Source: Lachnospiraceae bacterium (GTDB lineage Bacteria; Bacillota; Clostridia; Lachnospirales; Lachnospiraceae). Taken from it: DNA of 64,000 nt. The stretch's first letter is position 1. Every line of letters starts with the position of its first letter. The stretch is from contig CAJTAL010000005.1 of the NCBI GenBank assembly GCA_910574285.1, forward strand, positions 1-64,000. The letters are read 5' to 3'. Positions 1 through 7,914 of this stretch are shown here, one piece after another. The translations under genes and the position numbers were made by a program. The notes under the pieces are model-generated. The model was not told where the DNA came from. It saw only the letters and a list, made by a program, of their open reading frames with translations, and made no database searches.

Positions 1-53
1 ACCTGTTTTTATTATATCAGGGGAGGTTTTTTACACAACGCTAAAGCTATTTT

Positions 54-76
54 AACCACCCGCAGAGCAGGTGGTT
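54..76 (+). terminator. possible terminator hairpin at left edge
   Basis: A 7-bp inverted repeat (AACCACC / GGTGGTT) encloses a 9-nt loop and is followed on the plus strand by TATTTGTT. It could end a gene lying left of the window. I see no gene in bases 1-149. Confidence 0.3.
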
Positions 77-149
77 TATTTGTTCTCCAAAGTTCCGTTT
101 TTCGGATCAGCGAAAAACTCCTCAATGGAGAACAGGGCCATGCCCTAAC

Positions 150-196
150 AAATAAAGGCTTTCAGCCACACTCAATGTGCCGAAAGCCCTTTATTT
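150..196 (-). terminator. terminator after the Rpn remnant
   Basis: AAATAAAGGCTTTC at 150-163 pairs with GAAAGCCCTTTATTT at 182-196 with one bulged base. The A/T-rich outer stem gives a U-rich 3' side on either strand. It sits 41 nt past the stop of the minus-strand Rpn remnant. Confidence 0.55.
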
Positions 197-237
197 CTGC
201 GGTTTTCCCGATATTTTGTTTTTCCCATTTGTATCAA

Positions 238-751
238 TTAAGCGATTTTCATTTCCCGTCCAAGTTCCTTTCCAATCTCTATTCCGATCTCTTGATTTTC
301 CTGATCTCTCATTAACAGTGTCACGTATTCCAACCTCCATTCTTCGTTTTTCTTCACCTGCGCTACTTTATCTTCTATTTCTTTCACAAAAGGATTGTCG
401 CTCTTTTCACCGTTTACATACTTAAGGAACTCCCTTACCTCTTCATCCTCTGCATTGATATAATCTTTTGCATTGAAAAAGACCTTCTTTGCTCCATCAT
501 TCAACTTCAGTTCCTTATCCTCCAGGCAGAGATTTTCAAATGTATACTACATCCAGGCGCACACTCTTTGCGTCTTTTTCTATATCAATCGTCTTCTGCT
601 CATCCAAATATACAATATCTCTGATCTTGGTTTGAAGCAGCCTTTCCAGAAGCATCTTACATATCCTTTTATCCCGCATAACCTTGGCAAACATGAAATC
701 ATCTTTTATTTCCAGTTCTTCCCATGCTTTTACTATTCTCTGCGTTTCCAT
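238..751 (-). pseudogene. Rpn-family nuclease/transposase remnant, internally deleted and frameshifted
   Basis: Two minus-strand pieces match the ends of the Rpn (PD-(D/E)XK, recombination-promoting nuclease or putative transposase) family. The N-terminal piece (751-536) runs through WEELEIKDDFMFAKVM and a conserved RLDVV-type segment, then stops at TGA 538-536. The C-terminal piece continues in another frame from about 547 (YTFENLCLEDKELKLNDG) to the stop at 238. In intact relatives these two segments are separated by a central region carrying catalytic residues, and that region is absent here. ATG at 751 has a GGAG about ten bases upstream. I infer an inactive remnant of a usually multicopy family. 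The family call is from recalled motifs. Confidence 0.7.
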
Positions 752-891
752 CGGCACTCATCTCCTTTATATTATATTACCATGACTTTTACTTATACTC
801 AATCTAAATTCTTCCACGATAGGCTCATATTTGATGTATTCAATCGTTTATGAAATTTCCATACAGATCCATACAGATTATCAATTAATAT

Positions 892-920
892 TTGTAAGAC
901 AGCAAAAAATATGGTATAAT
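892..920 (+). promoter_or_regulatory. promoter of the DUF6483-like gene
   Basis: TTGTAA at 892-897, a 17-nt spacer and TATAAT at 915-920 preceded by TGG (extended -10) form a good vegetative promoter. It lies 40 nt upstream of the start at 960. Confidence 0.7.
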
Positions 921-959
921 ATGAAACCAAAAAACAGAAATGCTTTGTAGGAGGAAAAT

Positions 960-1361
960 ATGACTTTCAACGACGAAGAAGATTATATTATGCGTATCAT
1001 CAAAGAGATGGTAAGAGTACTTTTCTCTCTTATGCTCGGAAAACAATACAAATCGGTCGAACTGCAGGAAGAAAACAAGTATGAGGTTTCAGGGAAAGCA
1101 TTAGAAGAATTTAAAAAAATGATCGATGAAGGATTTATAAATGAGGCGGAGAATATACTGCTGGAAAGTATTGACTATACCCAAAAAAGAGAAGTCCTTG
1201 CCGCAATATTATTCTATCAATACATAAGCGAAAAAGATATTGACTTTTTAGAAGCGCATAACTATTCAAAAGAAGAAGCGCTGGATGGAATTAGAAGGCT
1301 GGCAGAGAAACAAGGATTTGGACAAATTAGTTCGTTACTTATGGAAAGCGGCGAACCGTAA
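960..1361 (+). CDS. DUF6483-like protein of unknown function
   Basis: A 133-residue, soluble, Glu/Lys-rich and probably all-helical protein. It begins MTFNDEEDYIMRIIKEMVR and resembles from memory the small DUF6483 proteins of Lachnospiraceae. No catalytic motif, signal peptide or membrane segment is visible. The start follows a strong AGGAGG seven bases upstream and a consensus promoter, so the gene is probably expressed on its own. Its stop (1359-1361) is one base from the stop of the convergent rlmH, with no terminator between them. Function is unknown and the family name is only moderately secure. Confidence 0.75.
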   Translation: MTFNDEEDYIMRIIKEMVRVLFSLMLGKQYKSVELQEENKYEVSGKALEEFKKMIDEGFINEAENILLESIDYTQKREVLAAILFYQYISEKDIDFLEAHNYSKEEALDGIRRLAEKQGFGQISSLLMESGEP

Positions 1362-1362
1362 C

Positions 1363-1842
1363 TTACTTGTGATATGGTTCGCCATTGATAATCCGAAAAC
1401 TTCTATACACCTGCTCCAGCAAAATCACCCGCATCAGTTGATGAGGAAATGTCATTTTCGAAAAACTAAGGGCAAAATCCGATCTCTCCAACACTTCCTT
1501 CCCAAGCCCGATCGACCCGCCGATCACGAAGATAATATGACTCTTCCCCTGCACGCCGAGGGTTTCAATCTTCTTTGCCAGTTCCTCTGACGATAGCTGC
1601 TTCCCCAAAATCTCAAGAGTAATCACAAAAGCATCCTCCCGAATATATCTCAATATTCTCTCCGCTTCCTTCGCCCGTATCGCTTCCTCCACAGTTTCAC
1701 TGGCATGATCCGGCGTCTTCTCATCTGCCGTCTCTATGACTTCCAGTTTGCAATATTTTCCCAGCCGCTTGACGTATTCAGCCACAGCGTCCCGCAGATA
1801 GTTCTCCTTAATCTTTCCAACCGTTACCAGCGTAATCTTCAT
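1363..1842 (-). CDS. rlmH: 23S rRNA (pseudouridine1915-N3)-methyltransferase RlmH
   Basis: RlmH is a SPOUT-class, SAM-dependent enzyme that methylates pseudouridine 1915 in helix 69 of 23S rRNA on assembled 70S ribosomes. The 159-residue length is exactly typical. It starts [16 protein letters not shown], has the [10 protein letters not shown] loop that forms the SPOUT knot, and ends with the conserved [18 protein letters not shown]...YHK tail. AAGGGAG precedes the ATG at 1842. It lies 21 nt downstream of the ZIP transporter on the same strand and may be cotranscribed with it. It converges on the DUF6483-like gene with a one-base gap. Confidence 0.95.
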   Translation of the reverse strand: MKITLVTVGKIKENYLRDAVAEYVKRLGKYCKLEVIETADEKTPDHASETVEEAIRAKEAERILRYIREDAFVITLEILGKQLSSEELAKKIETLGVQGKSHIIFVIGGSIGLGKEVLERSDFALSFSKMTFPHQLMRVILLEQVYRSFRIINGEPYHK

Positions 1843-1863
1843 AACTTCAGAACTCCCTTTCCG

Positions 1864-2640
1864 TTATCCTAATGCAACATCCAGTATCATCATTAACACA
1901 AAACCCGCCGCAAAACCCATCGTCCCGATATTGCTGTGCTCTCCTTCCGCCGACTCCGGCACCAGTTCCTCCACAACCACATAGATCATTGCCCCCGCCG
2001 CGAATGCAAGCAGATACGGCAGAATCGGTGTAATATACGCGGCAAGAAGTACCGTGATCCCGCCTGCAATAGGTTCTACAATGCCTGACATGGATCCGTA
2101 CAGAAATGCTCTTCCACGCCCTCTTCCCTCGCTGCGTATCGGCAAAGACACGATAAATCCCTCCGGAAGATTCTGCACGGCAATCCCGATCGCCAGCGCA
2201 AACGCTCCTGCTGCCGTCACATCCGCATTTCCCGTCAGAAGCCCCGCAAAGACGGCGCCGCTTGAGATACCCTCCGGTATATTATGAATTGTAACCGCCA
2301 GCACAAGCATCGTCGATTTATTCAGCGTGCACTTTGGTCCCTCAATCTCGTCGGAACCGACATGCATATGTGGAATTGCCCGGTCAAGCAGTAACAGAAA
2401 TGCAATCCCCAAAATAAATCCCACCGCCGCCGGCACAAAGGCAAATTTACCCATCTGTCCCGACATATCCATCGCCGGGATCAACAACGACCATACGGAT
2501 GCCGCTACCATAACGCCCGCCGCAAATCCCAGAAGCGCTTTCTGTATCAAAGGCTTCAATTCGTTTCTCATGAAGAGCACGCAAGCCGCCCCCAATGTCG
2601 TACCGATAAAAGGAATCATAAGTCCCCAAAAAATCATCAT
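1864..2640 (-). CDS. ZIP-family divalent metal transporter
   Basis: A 258-residue polytopic membrane protein with about eight hydrophobic segments. It has the ZIP metal-binding signature HNIPEG in the fourth segment and a second QNLPEG in the fifth, both part of the binuclear metal site. A His-bearing loop (HMHVGSDE) lies between segments three and four. Relatives (ZupT/GufA type) import zinc, iron or manganese; the substrate cannot be read from sequence. Two ATGs are adjacent, and GGAGAG five bases upstream favours the first at 2640. The 200 bases upstream hold no gene, and I see no clear metal-regulator operator there. Confidence 0.9.
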   Translation of the reverse strand: MMIFWGLMIPFIGTTLGAACVLFMRNELKPLIQKALLGFAAGVMVAASVWSLLIPAMDMSGQMGKFAFVPAAVGFILGIAFLLLLDRAIPHMHVGSDEIEGPKCTLNKSTMLVLAVTIHNIPEGISSGAVFAGLLTGNADVTAAGAFALAIGIAVQNLPEGFIVSLPIRSEGRGRGRAFLYGSMSGIVEPIAGGITVLLAAYITPILPYLLAFAAGAMIYVVVEELVPESAEGEHSNIGTMGFAAGFVLMMILDVALG

Positions 2641-2846
2641 ACAAACTCTCCTTCTGATCTCACGAAGCGCTCCCTTTTATCTAACTGCAGACAAAGCTTC
2701 TTCCAAGATCCCTTCTTTTACGATAGCAGAAAGTATAACACAAATTTCCGGCATGTCATAGGCTCTGTATAATATTTTTTGTTATATTTATATGTTGATA
2801 CCAGAGCCAAAAGATCATGCCATGATGACTGCAAGGTTCCTTAAAA

Positions 2847-2880
2847 CAAGGGACGCAGGCAGTATCTGCCGCGTCCCTTG
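2847..2880 (-). terminator. terminator of nfnAB
   Basis: A ten-base stem (CAAGGGACGC / GCGTCCCTTG), extended by an inner AGGCAG..CTGCC pair, is followed on the minus strand by TTTTAAGG. It lies nine bases past the nfnB stop. Confidence 0.75.
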
Positions 2881-2888
2881 CTCTTATC

Positions 2889-4277
2889 TTATTTTTTACT
2901 TAATAACTCATGGATTCCCTTTGCGCCGGCTTTACCTGCTCCCATAGCCAGAATTACCGTCGCCGCTCCTGTAACGGCGTCGCCGCCCGCGAATACTGCG
3001 GCCTTAGAGGTCTGTCCGTTCTCTTCCTCCGCAACGATACATTTTCTCCGGTTCGTCTCAAGACCTTTGGTCGTGGATGCGATCAATGGATTTGGAGATG
3101 TTCCAAGAGACATGATAACCGTATCAAGCTCGATCTCATATTCGGAACCTGGAATCTCTACCGGACGTCTTCTTCCAGAAGCGTCAGGCTCGCCAAGCTC
3201 CATCTTGATCACCTTCATGCCCTTCACCCATCCGTTATCGTCTACAAGAATTTCCTTCGGATTCGTCAGCAGATCGAAGATCACGCCCTCTTCCTTCGCA
3301 TGATGTACTTCTTCTACTCTGGCAGGAAGCTCTGCTTCACTACGGCGATATACGATATGAACCTCCGCGCCGAGACGAAGCGCCGTTCTTGCAGCGTCCA
3401 TCGCCACGTTACCGCCGCCGACTACCGCAACTTTCTTGCCGGCCACGATCGGCGTATCATAAGATTCGTCGAATGCTTTCATCAGATTACTTCTCGTCAG
3501 ATATTCATTCGCAGAGAATACCCCGTTCGCCGTCTCCCCCGGGATTCCCATGAACATCGGAAGACCTGCTCCGGAACCGATGAATACCGCCTCAAAATCC
3601 TCTTCTTCCATCAACTGGTCGATGGTAGTGGATTTTCCGATTACTACGTTAGTCTCGAATTTGACGCCTAATTCTTTTACTTTCTCGATCTCTTTCTTTA
3701 CGACTTTGTGCTTCGGAAGACGGAACTCAGGAATACCATATACAAGCACGCCGCCAAGCTCATGAAGAGCTTCGAAGACAGTCACTTCATAGCCTAATTT
3801 CGCCAGATCGCCCGCACAGGTAAGACCGGAAGGACCGGAACCGATCACCGCAACCTTATGGCCATTGGTTTTCTCAGCCTTTACAGGCTTAATATCATGC
3901 TCCAGCGCATAATCCGCAACGAATCTTTCAAGCTTACCGATAGATACCGGATCGCCCTTGATTCCACGGATACACTTACACTCGCACTGGGACTCCTGCG
4001 GACATACACGGCCGCAGATTGCCGGAAGCGCGGATGACTCGCCGATAACTTTATAGGCTTCCTCGATATTTCCTTCCTTCACCTGAGAAATAAATCCGGG
4101 GATATTAATCGCTACCGGACACCCCTCGATACATTTTGCGTTCTTACAATTCAGACAACGGGTTGCTTCTTCCATTGCCTCTTCTTTATTATATCCGTAA
4201 CACACTTCTTCGAAGTTTGTCGCTCTTTCCTTCGCATCCTGTTCTCTCACAGGAATTCTCTTTAATACATCAGCCAT
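2889..4277 (-). CDS. nfnB: NfnB/GltA-type flavoprotein, large subunit of NADH-dependent ferredoxin:NADP+ oxidoreductase
   Basis: A 462-residue homologue of the glutamate synthase small subunit. The N-terminal 110 residues carry two cysteine clusters for [4Fe-4S] centres (CLNCKNAKCIEGCP and CGRVCPQESQCECKC). Then come an FAD-binding GSGPSGL motif near residue 147 and an NADP-binding GGGNVAMD motif near 288. Paired with the 295-residue gene immediately upstream it matches NfnAB, which bifurcates electrons between ferredoxin, NADH and NADPH in strict anaerobes. The start ATG overlaps the nfnA stop (TAATG), showing translational coupling. A gltA role is possible but no large glutamate synthase subunit is adjacent. 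Confidence 0.9.
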   Translation of the reverse strand: MADVLKRIPVREQDAKERATNFEEVCYGYNKEEAMEEATRCLNCKNAKCIEGCPVAINIPGFISQVKEGNIEEAYKVIGESSALPAICGRVCPQESQCECKCIRGIKGDPVSIGKLERFVADYALEHDIKPVKAEKTNGHKVAVIGSGPSGLTCAGDLAKLGYEVTVFEALHELGGVLVYGIPEFRLPKHKVVKKEIEKVKELGVKFETNVVIGKSTTIDQLMEEEDFEAVFIGSGAGLPMFMGIPGETANGVFSANEYLTRSNLMKAFDESYDTPIVAGKKVAVVGGGNVAMDAARTALRLGAEVHIVYRRSEAELPARVEEVHHAKEEGVIFDLLTNPKEILVDDNGWVKGMKVIKMELGEPDASGRRRPVEIPGSEYEIELDTVIMSLGTSPNPLIASTTKGLETNRRKCIVAEEENGQTSKAAVFAGGDAVTGAATVILAMGAGKAGAKGIHELLSKK

Positions 4278-5164
4278 TAGTTGTCACCTCCGCAATTGCC
4301 GCATCCACCGTGATGGGTGTCGCCTTCTTGTACTTTCAGAATCGCACGTCCCTCTTCTGTCTTATACATCTGCTGTCTCTTCATCGCATTGTCAAAATCA
4401 ACCAGATGTCCGTCGAACTCAGGCCCGTCAACACATGCAAACTTCACTTCACCGCCCACGATCACGCGGCATGCACCGCACATACCGGTTCCGTCAACCA
4501 TAACAGGATTCATGCTGACAATCGTCGGAATCTCAAGCTTCTTGGTAAGAAGGCAGGTAAACTTCATCATAATCATCGGCCCGATCGCCACACAGACGTC
4601 ATATTTATTACCCTCTTCTACTAATTTTTCAATCTTGGTCGTAACCATGCCGGCATGACCGTATGTACCATCGTCTGTACAAGGATAATAATTCCCGGCG
4701 ACAGCTTCCATTTCCTTCTCCAGGATCAGCATATCTTTCGTCTTGGAACCAACGATTACATCCACATCAATTCCATGCTCCTTAAGCCACTTCACCTGCG
4801 GATATACCGGAGCCGCCCCAACGCCGCCGGCTACAAAGAGCATCTTCTTATTCTTCAGGGTTTCCATATCTTCCTCTACGAATTCAGACGGACATCCCAG
4901 CGGACCGATGAAATCGCGGAAAGAATCTCCTGCTTTCAGCCCTGACATCTTCATGGTAGACGCCCCTACCTCCTGGAACACGATCGTGATGGTTCCGGCT
5001 TCTCTGTCATAATCACAGATGGTAAGCGGAATTCTCTCACCCTTCTCGTCCATCTTCACGATTACAAACTGTCCCGGCTCACAATGCCTGGCTACACGGG
5101 GTGCTTCTACATCCATAAGATAAATCTTATCAGCCAGTTTTTCGGCTTTCAATATCTTGTACAT
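4277..5164 (-). CDS. nfnA: NfnA-type FAD/[2Fe-2S] subunit (dihydroorotate dehydrogenase electron-transfer-like)
   Basis: A 295-residue ferredoxin-NADP reductase-fold protein. The FAD-binding RIPLTICDYD motif lies near residue 45 and the NAD-binding GGVGAAPVYPQ motif near residue 115. The C-terminal [2Fe-2S] cluster has CGACRV, a later FACVDGPEFD and a terminal GGCGNCGG. Annotation pipelines often call this family sulfide or dihydroorotate dehydrogenase electron-transfer subunit. Adjacency to the GltA-like subunit identifies the Nfn complex, which would supply NADPH from ferredoxin plus NADH. TAGGAGG precedes the ATG. It is the first gene of a two-gene operon ending at the terminator at 2847-2880. 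Confidence 0.9.
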   Translation of the reverse strand: MYKILKAEKLADKIYLMDVEAPRVARHCEPGQFVIVKMDEKGERIPLTICDYDREAGTITIVFQEVGASTMKMSGLKAGDSFRDFIGPLGCPSEFVEEDMETLKNKKMLFVAGGVGAAPVYPQVKWLKEHGIDVDVIVGSKTKDMLILEKEMEAVAGNYYPCTDDGTYGHAGMVTTKIEKLVEEGNKYDVCVAIGPMIMMKFTCLLTKKLEIPTIVSMNPVMVDGTGMCGACRVIVGGEVKFACVDGPEFDGHLVDFDNAMKRQQMYKTEEGRAILKVQEGDTHHGGCGNCGGDN

Positions 5165-5261
5165 CTTACGTTCCTCCTAATAATTTATACTCTTATCATA
5201 ATAATGTATCTGTCTAAAAATATCAAGTATATAGCCGAAAAATTGCGTCAAGACAAACAAA

Positions 5262-5301
5262 AACCTGCTGTAGTTTACAAAAAACTTTTCTACAGCAGGT
5301 T
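5262..5301 (-). terminator. terminator of the DUF4179 gene
   Basis: AACCTGCTGTAG and CTACAGCAGGTT form a perfect 12-bp stem with a 16-nt loop. The minus-strand product continues with TTTTTG. It lies 44 nt past the stop at 5345. Confidence 0.85.
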
Positions 5302-5344
5302 CTTGTATCTGTACCGGTACGGCATCCGATTCAGTATCAAAGCG

Positions 5345-6484
5345 CTATCCTATAGGAAAGCTTACCTCATTCACAATGATTTCTGATATCTCATCCGTAT
5401 CCACCAGCCGGTTAAACACCGTCTTATACCACACGTCCGCACCTAACACATATCCATTGTTCTCGATATTCTGTTCCTTATCGGATACGATATAACTGCT
5501 TCCGTCCTTATACTTAATTTCCAGATGCTTCAGATAATATGGATCCTGCGCCTCTTCTTCGGAAAGACCCATACCTTTCGACATATCTACGCTGACTGAC
5601 ACCGGTGAATATTCCAGATATCCATCCTCACCCAGATCGGCGCTCATAACCGGAATCTGCCCTTTATCCGTCAATTCCAGTGTCTCTGTCCGAATCTTTG
5701 CGGAAGTCTCCTGATATTCTTCTTCGGACATATCATAGAGTTCTCCCCGTGTGCAAGGATATTCCTCAATAGAAATCTGAGGCACATCACCCTCTCCCAG
5801 TCTTTCCGACCAGAGAAGATATTCCGAACAATACAGCTTATCCTCCGTACTCTTCTCCATATCGATATAGATATTTTCGCCGGCAACTATATCCTCCCCG
5901 CAGTTGACGTAGAAGTAAAAGTCAGCGTCATCTGTAAATACCGCCCCCTTGGTCAGATTGGTATCCGCATCGCCTGCCAGCGCTTTCACTCCTCCTTCTC
6001 GCTCCAGGGTAAAATAAAGCAGCGCCCCGTTCTTATCATAGGCAAAGCTCTCTATGGTCAGCGTATGCTCCCCGATCTTCTTCACAATGGGTTCATCCAT
6101 GACCCACTGCCCGATCAATTCTTCCGCCTTCGCCTCATCTACCGCCACGAATTCTTTTGAAGGAATATCCACGGCAACTTTGCCTCCCTTGCCGTCGTCA
6201 ATCTCCCTGTGAATCACACTTGTGGATTTCTTCGTCGAATTTCCGAACATTCCCTCGAAAAATCCGCTCTTTACCGACGCATACACCACGCTCGGCACAG
6301 CACAGCAGACGATCAGCGCGGCTGCCGCCACACGCAGGTTTTTCTTATAAGTACGCTTCCGCCCTGTAATCTCCTGCCGCCTCTTTATGATCTCATACGT
6401 ATCCTGAAGCCTCTTGTTCACCACATCCGATACCTGGACATCCTGACTCAAAATATCGCTCATCTTTTTTTCTGCTTCTCTCAT
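5345..6484 (-). CDS. DUF4179 membrane protein, putative anti-sigma factor
   Basis: A 379-residue protein with a cytoplasmic helical N-terminus of about 65 residues, one membrane segment (LRVAAAALIVCCAVPSVVYA) and a large exported beta-rich domain. This is the layout of DUF4179 proteins, which are commonly encoded next to ECF sigma factors. An in-frame start 45 bases upstream exists, but ATG 6484 has a perfect AGGAGGT seven bases before it. The ECF sigma gene is 90 nt upstream on the same strand, so I infer that the N-terminal tail holds that sigma factor at the membrane. The signal sensed is unknown. No zinc-binding anti-sigma motif (HxxxCxxC) is visible. Confidence 0.75.
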   Translation of the reverse strand: MREAEKKMSDILSQDVQVSDVVNKRLQDTYEIIKRRQEITGRKRTYKKNLRVAAAALIVCCAVPSVVYASVKSGFFEGMFGNSTKKSTSVIHREIDDGKGGKVAVDIPSKEFVAVDEAKAEELIGQWVMDEPIVKKIGEHTLTIESFAYDKNGALLYFTLEREGGVKALAGDADTNLTKGAVFTDDADFYFYVNCGEDIVAGENIYIDMEKSTEDKLYCSEYLLWSERLGEGDVPQISIEEYPCTRGELYDMSEEEYQETSAKIRTETLELTDKGQIPVMSADLGEDGYLEYSPVSVSVDMSKGMGLSEEEAQDPYYLKHLEIKYKDGSSYIVSDKEQNIENNGYVLGADVWYKTVFNRLVDTDEISEIIVNEVSFPIG

Positions 6485-6574
6485 ATCTGATACCTCCTGC
6501 CTAATATTCTCTGACTCCAAATCTCCCAAAACAAATGATCTGACCCGGGTAAACCAGAATCATCACAAATCCGT

Positions 6575-7069
6575 CTAATAACACAGCGCCTGCTTAAGCT
6601 TATCCCTTCCCCTTCTTAATCTGCTCTTCACCGTGTTCTCATTCATATCCAGAATCTGCGCAATCTCATTCGTCTTAAATCCTTCCCCGTAATACAATAA
6701 AAATATCATACGGGAATCCTCCGGCAGCTCTTTGATTAATTCATAGAATTCTCTGTCATTCCCCGGCGTCCCGTCCGCCGTCTTCATAATCTCGTCCGAC
6801 ACTACATACCGTTTCTGCTGTCTCAGAAAATCCTTACACTGATTGATCAATATCCTGGTAAGCCAGGTCTTAAAATACGGCGCGCTCTTAAGCTCTCCCA
6901 TATGTTCATATGCCGCGAGCACCGTATCCTGCATGACGTCCGCAATATCTTCTTCACTGCTCAGATAACTCTTTGCCGCCTTATAAAGCGCTGTCTTATA
7001 CTTCTCAATCAAGCTCACGAATGCATCTGCATCTCCTCTCTGAGCACGCTTCACAAGCAAAACATCCAT
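6575..7069 (-). CDS. ECF-type RNA polymerase sigma factor (SigV/SigW-like)
   Basis: A 164-residue sigma-70 family protein. Region 2 is at about residues 10-80 (YKAAKSYLSSEEDIADVMQD then YFKTWLTRILINQCKD). Region 4 is at about 105-160, with a helix-turn-helix (TNEIAQILDMNENTVKSRL). There is no region 1 or 3, as in ECF factors. An open frame extends 117 bases further upstream, but ATG 7069 follows AAGGAGGAGG and starts exactly at region 2. It is the first gene of a pair with the DUF4179 membrane protein. I looked for an ECF-type promoter upstream and found only a weak TGAACC-like element. Confidence 0.9.
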   Translation of the reverse strand: MDVLLVKRAQRGDADAFVSLIEKYKTALYKAAKSYLSSEEDIADVMQDTVLAAYEHMGELKSAPYFKTWLTRILINQCKDFLRQQKRYVVSDEIMKTADGTPGNDREFYELIKELPEDSRMIFLLYYGEGFKTNEIAQILDMNENTVKSRLRRGRDKLKQALCY

Positions 7070-7192
7070 GTGCCCTCCTCCTTTCTGCTGTCCAGGCACA
7101 CAAATGACCGTCTTCCTGTCATTCATGTGTGGTTCATGAAAATGATTTACACTTATTAGACGCACTGCTTCCCTCTTTGGTTGCATCGAATT

Positions 7193-7690
7193 TTAAAAAT
7201 CTTCTTTGCATCGTATCCTCATCTCCCGCCTCAGTTTCGCCTTCTCCCACTCCTGTCTCTCTTCTTCTGTCGTAAGCTCTAAGCCCGGCACCTCTACCGG
7301 CCTGTCATAGTCGTCCAGCGCTACCATGGTAAAAAACGCCCGGTTGATCAGAATTCTTTCCCCGTCTATATTCTCTACATAAGAATCTACTTTGACCTCC
7401 ATGGACGTCCGCCCCACATAGGTTACCTTTCCCCGGATGACAATCACATCCTTCTGGTATGCTCCCTTTAAAAAACTGAGATTATCTACGGATGCAGTGA
7501 TTACGTTTCTATGGGTGTGACGTTTTGCCGCAAGAGCCGCCACTTCGTCGATCCATTGCATCAGGATACCTCCAAAGAGACGCTCCGCCCCATTCAGATG
7601 ATTGGGCCGTACAATATGAACCGTCTCAACCACGGAACCTTCCGCTTTTCTTTTCTCTTTTTCACTCTTCTGCCTGTTCTCTATATTCAT
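7193..7690 (-). CDS. acyl-CoA thioesterase, hotdog fold (YkhA-like)
   Basis: A 165-residue single-hotdog protein that hydrolyses acyl-CoA thioesters in the cytoplasm. Visible family features are HIVRPNHLNGAERLFGG at the start of the fold, then MQWIDEVAALAAKRH, which carries the Asp/Glu used in catalysis, and later ASVDNLSFLKGA. The charged C-terminal helix is normal for this family. An upstream in-frame start exists; ATG 7690 is preferred because AAAGGGAAAAG precedes it and homology begins soon after. It is a solo gene with no evident operon partner. The chain length of the substrate cannot be told. Confidence 0.85.
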   Translation of the reverse strand: MNIENRQKSEKEKRKAEGSVVETVHIVRPNHLNGAERLFGGILMQWIDEVAALAAKRHTHRNVITASVDNLSFLKGAYQKDVIVIRGKVTYVGRTSMEVKVDSYVENIDGERILINRAFFTMVALDDYDRPVEVPGLELTTEEERQEWEKAKLRREMRIRCKEDF

Positions 7691-7801
7691 AACTCTTTTC
7701 CCTTTCCCGAAGCCGCTTTTCATACATTTTACTCTTCATGTAACCGTATCCCCTTATTCTTTTTCTGTCAAGCCCTTTTCTTGTCTTGTCAAATTTGATA
7801 T

Positions 7802-7899
7802 ACTTAAGGCGGTTTCTTTGTATACCTGCATCGGAAAATTATTTAAAAAGACTTAAAGCAGTTTCTTTGTATACCTGCATCGGAAAATTATTCAGAAAG
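7802..7899 (+). repeat. 49-bp tandem duplication upstream of the TruA-like gene
   Basis: Two head-to-tail 49-bp units (7802-7850 and 7851-7899) differ at only four positions. Each contains the common core TTTCTTTGTATACCTGCATC. The unit length is not a multiple of three, so the open frame running through it is probably not coding. A weak promoter-like pair (TTTTCT, 17 nt, TATACT at 7799) lies at its left end. Confidence 0.9.
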
Positions 7900-7914
7900 C
7901 TGAGGTTCAACAAT

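Noticed and set aside
473-853. 126-codon open frame on the plus strand
   Set aside because: It is antisense to the Rpn remnant, has no ribosome-binding site, and its product is a low-complexity Phe/Tyr/Leu-rich sequence.
2889-4277. Glutamate synthase small subunit
   Set aside because: The sequence is GltD-like, but no large subunit is adjacent and the NfnA-type partner overlaps it, so NfnB is the better call.
6485-7186. ECF-type autoregulatory promoter before the sigma factor gene
   Set aside because: Only TGAACC and a distant CGGTC are found, with wrong spacing; it is not strong enough to report.
7786-7914. N-terminal extension of the TruA-like protein
   Set aside because: The extension runs through the 49-bp duplication, whose length is not a multiple of three, and does not resemble the family. 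ATG 7915 fits better.
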